Notes: generated by a model not told the origin, from the letters alone. Counted from the stretch's first letter, positions 1 through 11,427 are shown. The stretch is 64,000 bases of DNA from Dermacentor variabilis (GCF_050947875.1 NC_134574.1:150889434-150953433); one strand, 5' to 3'. Program-made: numbers and translations.

Positions 1-288
1 CTCGCAATGTAGTGACACCACACGCCCTAAACGTTATCTCTTGTTTCTTTCTTTTGCTTACCCACATTTTGTCCGTCAAGGTCCGTAGATGCAGCAGAAA
101 TAAACGTGTGACAACTTGCCATGCCGTTCGAGCTTTCGTTCCCGCAAGTCGACTGAACCCGTGCAATTTATTTTCTTTTCTTGTAGACCTGTACAAACGA
201 ATTACACGTTTGATTGGTAATACAGCATTCGGCAGGCTTCACTCCTTTTGTCAACCCTGAGCGCCATCCACTATTCAGTTACCAATTT

Positions 289-301
289 TCTTTTTTTTTT
301 T
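289..301 (-). repeat. Poly-T run, possible minus-strand retroelement A-tail
   Basis: About 13 consecutive T on the plus strand, which is poly-A on the minus strand. It could mark the 3' end of an old minus-strand retrocopy lying to the right, but no duplicated target site was found. Confidence 0.35.
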
Positions 302-786
302 ACAATCCAGGCAGTGCATAACAATAAATCGGTGGCCAGAAGGGACGTGGTGGTTCGACGTGCCTCGAGCAGTCTACGCTCACTCGTGATCTCGACGCGG
401 CGCATGCATTAGACCCTGAACTCGCCCTCCCCAACCGTCTCCCCCCCCCCCCAGGCCATTGTTGAGAAGGGGTGGGTGGGAGGAGCAATTGCGTCGTGCA
501 ATCGGGCGTGCTCCGCTCGGGTAACGCCGACGGGTGTCTCCCCATTCCCCACACCAACGCCCGTTACTATACGGAAGCAAGCAGTGAGAAATCATCGAGG
601 GACGACGAAGGTTGCCGTGAAGGAGCACCACAGAAGGACGGGACCTGCGGATGGAAACACGTGACCCATTGTATAACACAGTGCGTGTTTTGTTTTACTC
701 TTGCCCTGAACGCGTACAAGGCGGGCAGTGAGCGAGGCAGTCTGACAGGAAGCGTACACTCGGGTTGTAGCGGCAGCAGTACTAAG

Positions 787-900
787 AGAGGGGGAGAGAG
801 AGAGAGAGAGAAAAGGCAGGGAGGTTAACTGGAGGGGAGCTCCCGGTTTGCTACCCTGCACTGGGGTGGGAGATATGGGGGTTGGAAAGAGAAAACTAAA
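787..900. repeat. GA microsatellite and adjoining interspersed-repeat-like segment
   Basis: A purine-rich GA run (about 793-811) is followed by a G-rich segment containing CCGGTTTGCTACCCTGCACT (about 843-862). From memory this wording recurs in tick genomes as part of an interspersed repeat. That is recollection, not a search result. No boundaries or target-site duplication can be defined. Confidence 0.35.
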
Positions 901-1137
901 CTTTCTATAAGGATAATGGCAACACTTGCCTCACGCTCTTTCGGAGAGAAACTGCTCCATTAGAGCGAGAGCTGTTAAGGGTATTTCATCGAGCTTTCGC
1001 CGCCTCTCTCGCCGGTGTACTCTTTATGTCTATCATAATCATGTGCTCATTAGAGATAGAAGCTGCCTGAGAAGATGGCTCCACTAGAGATTGCTATGAT
1101 AGTGATTATGATTACTGCCTTCGAAATCGGGTGGCTA

Positions 1138-1177
1138 CAAATATTCACTTAGCATGCTAGAGCTAAATGAATATTTG
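1138..1177. repeat. Near-perfect inverted repeat (hairpin)
   Basis: Two 16-nt arms (1,138-1,153 and 1,162-1,177) are reverse complements apart from one position, around an 8-nt loop. The arms are AT-rich. It may be the core of a small foldback element. No flanking duplication was seen. Confidence 0.6.
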
Positions 1178-3708
1178 GCTTTACTAAAGCTTTGCTTTAT
1201 CTATTACAGTTTAGCATTTAATCTATCTCTCATTGACGTTCTCTCTCTTCATTAAAACCTTTGCCACAGTTATCTGTGCCTGTAACGACATAGATAACTT
1301 CGCACCAATAATTCTAATGTCACTCGCTTATCACGACCACTGACCAGCTGATGCTTCCATCCGCATTCAACCCCTAACATCGCGAAGGTGAACTTTCCCT
1401 ATGGACTTGGTTGGTGAAGATTTCGGCATTCCATTATACTGTGCTGGTTTACCTTCAGTCTTTCCGAAACAGACACGAAGTAGCATTCATCACGTGGTCT
1501 CTTGCGTCGAATAAGAAATTGCGCTCACCTGTAGAAAAGCCTACACACAGGCCGAAAGGATCGCTGTATGTATCACCATGAGCGGGATCACCAATTATTT
1601 CTTTATATGACATAATAGTTGTGCTCATTTACCTGTGCACTGTAGTGCATGCATATGTGAAAGACTACTACATGGAAAATATATTGGGCAGGACAAGAAC
1701 ACAACTGCAGGCAAACTGTTCGAAGCAAATCACACCAAGGAACAGACCGCTGCTTGTTTAGGTGACACGTGGATTTCGCTGTCTTTTACCGCGATGACAT
1801 TTTCTTTAACGGCAAATCTTAAAGATTGACGCTGAATGAGTGAGTGTCCGCACCAATTTGGAGCATGATCCGTAGTACGTGTACTTATATTGCTGCCTTC
1901 CTTCCTGACAAAAAAAAAACGAGTGAAAGGGGGTCAGCAGTGAAGCGTTTTGTTTTGGCAACTTTCTTGTGACCCTCGATGCTACCGTTATTGCATTAAG
2001 CATGATCTGCACTATCCCACGAACAAGTTCCGCGGAAATCATTTGACATATTTTCTAAAGTGGGCTACATTTCTCTGCAATATAAACGTGCTGCAATGAA
2101 GGCGTACCCGCACAGAGGCCTTCATTAAATCGGCATGCACTTATACAGATAAGTTTAGATAGTTTATATTGTCTGTAAGTTGACCAGATGTCTCCGTCTA
2201 TGTGAGTGTATCTTTCCATGAACTTGTCCTTGAATTTAGAAAGTGCGTATAATGTTTATGGAGAAATGTCACGAACAATCTTCCTTAGTTGTGTGTCATG
2301 TTGATGTCCTATCGAAGGAGTCTTTACAGAAAGTAACCAACCGACATGAATGTAACGTAGTAAGTCAACGTACCTTAACTTGACAGTTCGTAGACTTCGG
2401 AGAAAAACATCTACAGCTGAATAATTTTGTAACGAAGTTTTTGGGGCCTCCGAAATCGTTCTTTTACAGGTTACTTCGGCGTAAACGTCCAGCACCGCAT
2501 CGCTCACAATATAAGCGGGACACAATTATTCCTTCGTTATACAGGTCATTTCGTTGTAGAGATGTTCGTTGCAGAGGTTTTCGACTGTAACGAGTTGACG
2601 TAGTGCGTCACCATATATTTTCGGAAGGACCGCGCCCTTCACGTTACCGCCGTAAGGTGCTGATGATAATCCTCTAAGAGCATTGCGCACTGACACAACC
2701 CACGCTAGGTCACAGACTTTTCAGCGCGTGCATAAAGCATTGCCTCTGTTTAAACGAAGATTGACAAGTTTGGAACCTCGTTAAATTTGGTGAGTGGCGC
2801 TTCCCACAGGTGCGGACAGAGGTGACGCGTTCGACACCCCTCCGTCGACTATGAGGTGGCCAGATCGCTATCGTGTGGCGCCGCTTCCACACACTTCCGC
2901 CCATGAACCGGAAGTCGCAACCGTATCCGGAAGATCTCGGCTCGCAAAGGGCCCTCGAGTATGCCCACTTGCCGCGGATGGACACACGCCGCGAATGCCA
3001 CTTCAGAACAACTGTCCTCTTCCACAGCCACGAAGGAGACCCAAGGTGCCGGAACGAGCGCTTGTCGGGAAATTGCTGCCATTCCACTCAACGACTTTCC
3101 ACTGTGAGGGAGCCGAAAGCATTTGGTTTTGAGCTTTTCGTGCACAGATGCCGTGACAACTGCGCTAAGCTACATATATAAATAATGCACGACAGATTGC
3201 CGTGACCGGCTCGCTGCGCAGAAGCCATTCTGCGAAGCGTCTCTCACTTAATCTCCCACTTTTTATTGTTTTATTTATTTAGCAGTAATTTACCCATACG
3301 ATGCGAAAAAACAATTACTAACCTTTGAAATAATACAAATAGCAGAACTGAGCGATTCTTTTGGATCTGATCCTTTTCTTTACTGCGACAGCAGTATGAT
3401 CTGACTGCGTGCAGTGCCCTTCTTCTCAAGAACAAATAATATTTGCGACGCACATTATTTCCTAGCAGCTAATATCGGCCGCAAGAATCTAAATACGTGT
3501 CCGCCCCTAGGGTGTGCGGAGCAGAAACTTACCAGCGATACGCGCAACGTGGTCCTTGTTCCATAGGGTGGTGTCCCCGTCACACCGACCAGCGACGCAT
3601 CTCGTAAGTGCGGCACTAATCTTCAAACCCATGCTTTTCCATGCACTGTGGCGCCAGAGGCATATCACGGTGATTATTGGCAATGATAAGAAGACGAAAG
3701 GTACGACG

Positions 3709-3915
3709 GTTATTAACGCGATAGCGTTAAGGAGCTCGTGTCGCAGAAAAGCCGGTGTCGTCGGCGTCGGTGTCGGCGTCCGCGGCGTCCGCCGTGAGCG
3801 ATATATCACGGCAGGCACTTCATAAATAAAAAGCAACGTCCAAGATGGGCTGGGTGGGAATCGAACCAGGGTCTCCGGAGTGTGAGACGGAGACGTTACC
3901 ACTGAGCCACGAGTT
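3709..3915 (-). mobile_element. Ruka-like tRNA-derived SINE, distal part
   Basis: Read on the minus strand, 3,913-3,842 looks like a tRNA-derived pol III promoter. It has an A-box-like TGGCTCAGTGG and, about 40 nt on, a B-box-like GGTTCGATTCC. The body continues to a terminal perfect inverted repeat (3,713-3,730, TTAACGC-4 nt-GCGTTAA). The architecture matches the tick SINE family Ruka as I know it, and the family name is from memory. The element is split here by a LINE. Its other part resumes after 4,885. Confidence 0.7.
3901..3915. repeat. Target-site duplication, left copy (15 bp)
   Basis: ACTGAGCCACGAGTT occurs here and again at 4,886-4,900, exactly bracketing the truncated LINE. This duplication is the direct evidence for target-primed insertion into the SINE. 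Confidence 0.9.
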
Positions 3916-4885
3916 TTTTTTTTGTTTATTGCCTCGCTTTTCACAGAGTTTACGAGATCAGAAGAACAGATCAACAAGATAATAGTACCGAGAACCGTCA
4001 GCTGTTTGCTGACTACAAGCCATCAGTATTTCGGCATCTGCAACAACATTTCTAATCTTGGAACCCACTCTGGTACATACGACTGCACCTTCTGCACTTC
4101 GACAAAATGGGACACCGATTCGCAAAAATATTCGCGAACCGGTCTAGCGTCAATATCCGCATTGTGTATAGCAGTCCGAGTTCGCCATATACTGTGCAGG
4201 CCCAGGAGCATAACCAGATCGAAAGGCACACCATCGTCGTTTTCGACCGTGAGATAACGGATTCCGTGCGGACTTAATGGCAACTCTTTTCTCAAGGTTC
4301 TCTGTAAGATGTCCCAGAAGAACACTCCACCCCAGCAATCTAAAAACATATGCTCAATTGTCTCTGGTTTTTTGCATAACAAACAATGAGTACCCCACGG
4401 AACAAATAAACCCTTTTCTTCTAACCATGTTTTAACAGGTAAGGTACCTGTGTGCAGCTTAAAAAAAAAGGTTTTAACCCCTGGCGCAACTAGCATTTTT
4501 TTAACGTGTTTCAAAACATCTTTTCCTTTGCCTGCACAGTATAATTCACGGTGCAATGGCACAGGAAATAACACATCCACAAGGTCCTTGCACAGTTTTT
4601 TGCGTGACACATCTGTCAAATATTGCAAAGAAAAACGCACTGATAAGGAGCGGAAAGATGACACCACTTCTTTTAGATATCCTCGTACTGGTCCTTGCTG
4701 ACACACCGAAGACACAACAAACTCTGGTAGCACTTTACCCAGCCTCAGTTGAATCATAGTTCTGAGAAAGGTATGATCTACATCTCTGTGAAGAACAAAT
4801 CGACTGACGAGTTGTCTCACATACAGATGCACTAGACCAAGCCCACCATCACTCCCTCTTTTAAACAGATTTGTTCGGCTCGTTT
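3916..4885 (-). mobile_element. 5'-truncated LINE inserted in the SINE
   Basis: A 970-bp minus-strand insertion bracketed by 15-bp direct repeats. Its 3' end carries a poly-A tail (T run at 3,914-3,923 on the plus strand) immediately preceded by AATAAA (minus strand, within 3,924-3,931). The body encodes the C-terminal end of a LINE ORF2. 5' truncation plus a genuine A-tail fits an L1/Tx1-like element better than the CR1 or I types elsewhere in the window, but the clade is only inferred. Confidence 0.85.
4023..4884 (-). pseudogene. LINE ORF2 C-terminal fragment (post-RT and zinc-binding region)
   Basis: An open frame runs uninterrupted from the truncated 5' edge of the element to a stop at 4,023, about 286 codons. 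The first residues (GSDGGLGL) resemble the conserved block that follows the thumb in L1/Tx1-type ORF2 proteins. Near the middle is a zinc-binding motif of the zf-RVT kind, C-x2-C-x7-H-x4-C, in CLLCKKPETIEHMFLDC, preceded by FKLHTGTLPVK. The endonuclease and the catalytic RT blocks are missing, lost to 5' truncation at insertion rather than later decay. The absence of internal stops suggests a fairly young copy. It cannot encode an active enzyme and has no start of its own. Confidence 0.8.
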
Positions 4886-5165
4886 ACTGAGCCACGAGTT
4901 CGATGCTTCAGAGCGGTACAAAAGCGCCTCTAGTGAACGCGGTGTTGCCTTAGAAACGAGCTGTTTCTAAGGCTCAGGCGTGCGTCGCTTGCTCAGGCGC
5001 ACATTTCGTTGTCGCGCCGAACGCTGCGTTGCTCGACGCTCACCGCGCCCCATGCGGGGCGCGTAGTCGCTGCGCCGTAGCCCATTGTCTTACACCCCTT
5101 GGCGGGTCGACGGGAACGCTGTCGCGTTCCACTCTTGAAGGCGAAGCTTAAGCGTCCTCCAATTT
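4886..5165 (-). mobile_element. Ruka-like SINE, proximal part
   Basis: This continues the element interrupted at 3,915. The first 15 bases are the second target-site copy. The part ends near a perfect inverted repeat at 5,113-5,130 (GGAACGC-4 nt-GCGTTCC), similar in layout to the hairpin at the far end (3,713-3,730). With the LINE removed the element is about 470 bp. No target-site duplication flanking the whole SINE was found. Confidence 0.6.
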
Positions 5166-5686
5166 TTATTTCAATTGGCATGCCCCTCGAAACACGGGGG
5201 TGACAAATAATTACATAGCCTGCTGGAGCTAATCAGATAGTAGATACACCTAGTGCCGTCTAGGTTTTTGACATTATCTCACTGAACTTTTTCTAGTCCT
5301 TAAAACCTCTCTGTAATATACAGTTAGCGATGCTTGTAACACCCCCGGATGTTTTGACATCTCCACTCCTTTACTTTTTTCCACCAGAACTCTAAACGCC
5401 TCTCGCTTAATTACGTCTATCGCTGACGTGATAACACTTCCATCCGCTTTGAATCTCACAAAATGACCACCATGTCTTAAACACCTCATGTTTAAAAAAA
5501 AATATGGTGTTTTAGGTGCCAGAACCACTCTCGGTTTATGAGGCACGCCGTGTAGTGGGGGGACTGAGGTTCTTCAACGTGAAGCCAAATCTAAGTACAC
5601 GGGTGTTTTCGCATTTCGCAACACCTAATGCAGCGGCTACCGAAATACATATACAGGGTGATATAGAATTTATTGCCCAAATGGAA
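5166..5686. other. Unassigned sequence between SINE and array
   Basis: A minus-strand frame of about 90 codons (5,274-5,546) and a plus-strand frame (about 5,516-5,734) overlap here. Neither has a recognised domain. The plus frame runs into the diverged module D and follows a T-rich stretch ending in TTTTAG, which would pass as a splice acceptor. I regard an exon as possible but unproven. Confidence 0.4.
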
Positions 5687-5946
5687 GTTATGCTCAATGA
5701 ACCATTAATTCACGAGTATGAGAAAGACGTTTAAATGGGTATCAAGGGAAATAAATTACAATCTTTGGCATGATACTGTGAATACTCCAATCTCTCTTCT
5801 GGACATATCCCTCTGCGCGGGCATACTTTATTACCAGCCAAAAAATGCACAGACAGTCCAACTCTATAAATTTGTTTCAGAAATTGCTATAGAGATCATT
5901 TGGGATAATTACAATACTGGGTCACATATAAACTTGTCACATATAA
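5687..5946 (+). repeat. Diverged module D, homologous to module B of the array unit
   Basis: It aligns along its length with the B module inside every unit (for example 11,884-12,140), with roughly one difference per seven or eight bases and no large gap. Units inside the array differ from each other far less. At 5,946 the homology jumps directly to phase 1 of the array unit, so this is the left array edge. By hand count, differences between D and B fall about 9, 12 and 9 on codon positions 1, 2 and 3, which argues against protein-coding constraint. Confidence 0.75.
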
Positions 5947-6041
5947 GGCCTTGTTTTCCGTGCTGTGCACGTGTGGCCATCAATTATGAACTTGCCCAAG
6001 CCCTTGTCAGCTTTATTAAACAAGGGATTCAATTAGGTTGA
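5718..6041 (+). other. Chimeric open frame across the left array edge
   Basis: An ATG-started 107-codon frame begins in module D, crosses the junction at 5,946 and ends in the first bases of unit U1, joining a D-type segment to the A-type tail (ending KQGIQLG). No known domain. Frame continuity over the junction may be chance, since D shows no coding-type substitution pattern against B. It is included because it is the only place where the two module types are joined in one open frame. Confidence 0.3.
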
Positions 6042-9000
6042 ATCTAATACTGCGTATCAAGTGACTGACATGTTATTCGTTTTATTTATTTATTATGGAA
6101 AGGCGGTGCTTCGCAAGCGTTAAACCGCAATATTTTTTTTATTGCACTTAAGTGGCGGGTGTCATAGATTGCCAGGGATGTTTCATGAAAATAGCCAGGG
6201 CAGGCTTGAAAGAAATTGGGGAACTTTAAGTTGACCACAACGGTATGCTGTCTTGTTTTATGTCATACGATGTTTTCAGAGAGTCTCTTTTAAATAAATT
6301 TTTAAAACGTTTCACTTCATCAAAAGTTGAGGCAAATTGGTCCCATTTATTGACAAAAAAAATGAAAGTCAAACATACTGGAATTGCATTTCTTATTCAA
6401 TTTGTTTATTTTTTGCCTTAACTGAGAGTCCTGAACCTCAAAACCCTGGAAAAATTTCTCGCCTTTGAAAGCACCTTAAATAATTTACTGTGATAGCATT
6501 CATTCGAACTATAGTTTCGATTTTGTTTCCGAGGAAGTGCACATCTATCGTGCAATGACAGTAAGTGCTCGCGAGGTATTTCGGGTGCTCATGTGGTATA
6601 CGTAACTTGAAGACGTGTTAGCATTCCCAAGAGGCCTCATTACCTTTAAGAATCTATGTGACCATATCAGTACGATCAATCCAACTGCTTTCTGCTGAAG
6701 TTATGGCCACTGACCAATTCATTCAGGAGTATGACAAAGACATTTAAATAGGTATTAAGGAAAATAAGTTACAATCATTGGCATGAGAATGTGAATACTC
6801 CAATCACTCTTCTTGGCATATCCCTCTGCGCGGGCATATTTATTTACCAGCCAAAATATGCACAGACAGTCCCACTCGATAACCTTGCTTCAGCAATAGA
6901 TATAGAGATCACTTGGGATAAGTACAATGATGTGTCTGACATAAACTTGTCTTAAAAGCAACGTACTGTTGCTGTAGCACCAGCAGCACTTGTGACTGAA
7001 ATAGTTCCTAATGACTTTAAATAAAACATTGCATAGTAGTACTGATTCCTATTCACAGGCAGCCGTTATTCATATTTAACCGCATTGAGTATTCAATTAA
7101 ATGGCTTGAATAAGCATATGAAGCTGCTTAATGAATGTACAAGGAATACACAAGTGTTATTTTTGCCTCACATTGTTGCATCTACTTATTTGCAGCATAC
7201 ACTTACAGCATCTTTGGAACCTATGACACGAAGGTCAAGGCCGGCCTGGCGGCCTTGCTTGCCAAGGGGAAGCAGTGCGTAAATCTGTACATAGCCTCTT
7301 TCGATCATAGCGTAAGACCTGAATTTTAAGAAAATTAATATATCACGCAATAAAAAGAGTTAATTAAATGCTGGTGCACTTGTTTTATTTGTTGCATTGA
7401 ATGATTCTGCAGTAGTGGAATGTTTTTTTCTGTTTACGCAACATATGAGGGTGCAGCTGGTTCGGGAGCATTATTAAGCTATCGACTATAATGCATAAGT
7501 GCAGTTGAATATTATGTATGTTCGCGTGTTTATTCTCATTCAAAAATTTTTTGCGCCATGTCTAAACAGAAATATAAGCTAACTTGTAGATGGCAGATAG
7601 CAAGCATGATTTTTATCGACTAGTCTGAAAAATGTACAGACAGTCTATATAGCCAGACTTTTTATACACTAGTTTATAAGTCGTGTGTGGCCATAAGTCT
7701 ATTGACTGTCTATAGACTAGCTTAAAGAAACGTCTATAGACAGTCTATAGACTTCATAGACAAATATCTATAGACTGTCTATAAACTTTCTATAAAATTT
7801 TTGTAAGGGCTAGACGTCAGCTCAACCGCCCTACCCCGCCATGTTATCCTGCAACTTGTACCATTGCCGACTTACGTAAAATGATTGCGCGCGACTTGCT
7901 GTCCCAGCACGCTCATTAGCCCTAGCGCATTCTATTTTCGTACCGCGATACGTTTTACTTTAACAATTGTCCTTTGGCTCAAGCTACATTTGGTAGACAT
8001 TGCTCTCGCAGTGTCGTGTGTCATCTTAGCGCTTCTATTGTGGAGGTATCGCCAACAATGCGCAAATACCAATATCACATATAGTGTTACATACTCAGCT
8101 GCCAATTAATATATTAGCAATACGCATTGACCCATTTTGGCGGTCAACCTGCTAGAGACATTCCGGATTGTGCGTAAATTATGCTAAAAATGCTAATGAC
8201 TCTAAAATCGTTAATATCAAGCTTTGCGCATGAAAAGAAACACCTGGTATATTACCGCCTCGACGCACTTAACATTCACCATAGTCGTAGCCGTCTACCA
8301 ATAAGTTCTGGCCGCGATCATGGGAGGCGGTGGGTGCTTGTTTCGTATTCTAGCTCACTGCCGATGGGCATTAGTGGCCCGAGTTGGCTCAGCTGTCAGG
8401 ACACACTGGCCAATGAGGGCACGCGTTACATTTCCAGTCCGTCAGGGGGGGGACCACATCGAAGGTGTCGATGTTGTCGATAACCCCAAATGAAACCTGA
8501 GTCTGAATTGTACGTATAGTTCGGCTTTACCACGTCGGCTATACAGTAGTGGCAATCTCGGTTCCCAGTATGGTTTGCTGACTTTCATGCGGTGCTCGAT
8601 ACCGTTGTTCGAACAACACCGGTAGAGGACGGTATGAGAGTGGGGCACTCTATACCGGCCCTCCCGGGCATTCCACAACGCAGGCCCATTCTGGGAATAT
8701 AATCAAATTACGGCACAATCTCGACTCCCCGTTTTCCTCGAGAACTGGCAGAGCCGCCGTTTAACTTTTACTGTCCTGTGTTTTTGTTCTAGTCATTTTT
8801 AGGTATGGATATGACTGGCGAGGTTTATGCGATAGCACTCTTTGTTTATGACGGGTGTGTGATGACATTAGAGAATGACTTGTGAGGGCAATGCTCCGGT
8901 AATCTAATGGTGATTGCTGGTTACCTGATTTGAAAAGTGGATCCCAATCTTTCCGATGTTCCATTCAGCCGGGAGAGATAGCTTGTCGAATGACTGTTGG

Positions 9001-11147
9001 AGCAGCTTCGGCAAAATAATTGATGGATGCGCAATTATTGTGGCTTTAAAAAAACTTTCTGTTAATTCCGTCGCAGCCGAGTTAATAGGTACATTTTGTT
9101 AGTTACATATTTAACACAGACTGAACGACTCATTATAGGAGGCATAATGGCGTATTCGCACTATGAAAATTCTGGCAGTGAAGCACTTCGGTTGTCTGAA
9201 ATTTTGCGCGAACAACACGATCTTAAGTACGGATCCGCTTCTTTCGCGAGAGATGGCACTGGAAGAACAGTCTATCAGGGTTGTCGTTCTCATTATTTAC
9301 AGAGCGTCAGAATTTTGGCGGATCAGTTCTCAGCATACGTGGTATGGTATTTGGAGATAATTTCATATCTTAAGCAAGGCCATGTAATTTTAGAAACCTC
9401 TTTATACGACACCCTGCTTATGTCAGTAGGACATACCCAGGTTAATCATAAAGCCACCTTTGTGTGTTTGCTTCAGGCTTAGTATTAACAATTTACCATG
9501 GTGTATTGCGAATTAAAATTATTCGGTGCTCCTGGATATATTTGTAGGCTAATTCAGCGACTTGAGCCACACACGTACTCCATTTAGATTGAACACTGAG
9601 TTCATCGGAGTGGTAAAATATACCTTTGAGTGTGCCGAACTCACGGCTGATTGCCTCAAAGTTTGCGTACTTGTAGTCTCCAAACAACATTTTTGGCAGT
9701 TTTAGGACGCGCGAGGTTAAAATGTAACGTTAGAAATAAAGGCATCTTCAGGTGTTAGCAGCAGATCAATTATTTTTGACCTGGTTGAAGTTTTCTATTA
9801 GGATGCCGGAATAGCTCAGTGTAAGAAAATGCGGAACACAAGTCTAAAAAGATATTACGCTAGTGTATTAAAGAGGTATGATAGTGGTCATTCAGAAGAC
9901 CAGGCTATGTTTGGGATTTCAGTTTTAATTTTAGGTTCTATCTAGCATGACACCCAAATATTTGCAGTCATCGCTAATTTGGACCGAATACTGTGACAAA
10001 CAAATGAAAGGAACCGGAAATAATGACCTAATAATGCGATGTAAAGACAATGAAGTTAGTTTTAGCTGGAATAAATTCTGATGGGAATAATTTACACCAG
10101 TGTAGTATGTTGAGGAGCTCCTCAATAATTTATATACTAGGTCATTCGTGCTTTTATCAAAGTTATATGTTCTAGTATCGTCAGCACACAGCAGGCAATA
10201 ACGGTGCGTGATGAATTCAGGTAGATGGTTAATATAACTTTAAAAAATGTTTACACGTTAAGTTAACATGTTAAGTTTACGTGTTGCTAATTACTACACA
10301 GCCACTGGCGCAGATTGACATTGTGCCAATCATGCACGCTAAGAAGCCCTTGTCGTGCGTAATTTGTTTTACAGTTTTCATTACTGTTGCATTTAGTACC
10401 GTTGTCTCAGACAGTCTGTATACGTCATGCGCTGTACAAAAGAAAAAAGAGCCAGATTATCCATTAAATGTTCTTTTCTTAGTAGGTAACGCACAGATTA
10501 TTCAAATAATTTAGTGGACATTTCACTTGTTCTACCCTTATCAACACACCTATGGGATCGTAACACGTTTTACTGATAAGTAACATTACCAATACCTTGT
10601 CATTCATGTACATTCTAATTGAAAGTGTGGCAAATGTATTCATCTCGAAGTATGAGAAAATAGACATTGCAGACTGCTCTAAGGGGGAATGCATTACAAT
10701 TCTTAACGAGATTGTTCAAAACTGTAGTCACTATGCTGAGCATGTTCGTATGGCACGGGCATATTGTATTAACACCCGAAAAATGTGCACAGTCAAGCCG
10801 GGAATCTTTGTTTCAGCAAATATTATTCTAGGAATCGTCTGGGATTCTCGCATTTCTTTTATTTGTGTAAGAACACTATGTGTCACATGAACCTTTCTTG
10901 AAACGAAACGTAGCGTTGTTGGCACCGACGACCATAACGGTTATCTAACAGCTCACGATACTTTACGATAACGAAACAAAATAATGGTACTGATTCATAT
11001 TGCCATGTAGTCTTTAGTCAGAGGTGAACCAACTAGAGACATAAGTGATGAGAGAAAAATACGCCAAACTACTATTTAACCGTAAGAATAACTCATTGAA
11101 TAGTTTTCCCTCACATTGTTGCATTTGCTTAACGTGTGTGTCTCTGT
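5947..11147. repeat. Array unit U1 (5,201 bp)
   Basis: Full length and the most distinct unit. It carries a 31-bp inverted segment (7,507-7,537), a frame shift in the minus-strand frame at 6,240-6,480, and CAG where nearly all other units have TAG at 7,274-7,276. Confidence 0.95.
10332..10514 (+). other. Signal-peptide-like open frame in module A
   Basis: ATG at 10,332 opens 60 codons beginning MHAKKPLSCVICFTVFITVA, a short basic stretch followed by a hydrophobic core, with small residues (STVVSDS) where a signal peptidase might cut. A possible splice donor (AG/GTAACG) lies near the 3' end. Copies start at 19,046, 22,121, 33,260, 38,458, 43,658 and 48,848. In U2 the fifth codon is TAG, and U9 lacks it. 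It may be the first exon of a former secreted-protein gene. No transcript evidence exists here and the family is not recognised. The LINE in U4 inserted over the stop codon of this frame. Confidence 0.35.
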
Positions 11148-11427
11148 GGCCTTGTTTTCCGTGCTGTACACGTGTGGCCATCAATTACGAACTTGCCCAA
11201 GCCCTTGTCAGCTTTATTAAACAAGGGATTCAGTTAAGTTGATTCTAATACTGCATATCAAGTGACTGACATGTTATTCGTTTTATTTATTTATTATGGA
11301 CGGGCGGTGCTTGGCAAGCGTTAAACCGCAATATTTTTTTTTATTGCACTTAAGTGGCGGGTGTCATAGATTGCCAGGGATGTTGCATGAATATAGCTAG
11401 GGCAGGCTTGGAAAAAATCGGGGAACT

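Larger units (their letters stand above)
1..3708. other. Left flank without recognisable gene
   Basis: No reading frame in this stretch shows a recognisable domain, signal or consistent coding character. The densest cluster of open frames (about 2,710-3,180) is open on both strands in several frames at once, as expected of GC-richer non-coding DNA. A poly-T run (about 289-301), a poly-C run (about 440-453) and a GA microsatellite are present and are the kind of debris left by retroelements. Host intron or intergenic DNA is the simplest reading. Confidence 0.6.

Noticed and set aside
2710..3180. Four overlapping open frames of 98-125 codons
   Set aside because: Open on both strands simultaneously with no domain or shared start context; best explained by base composition.
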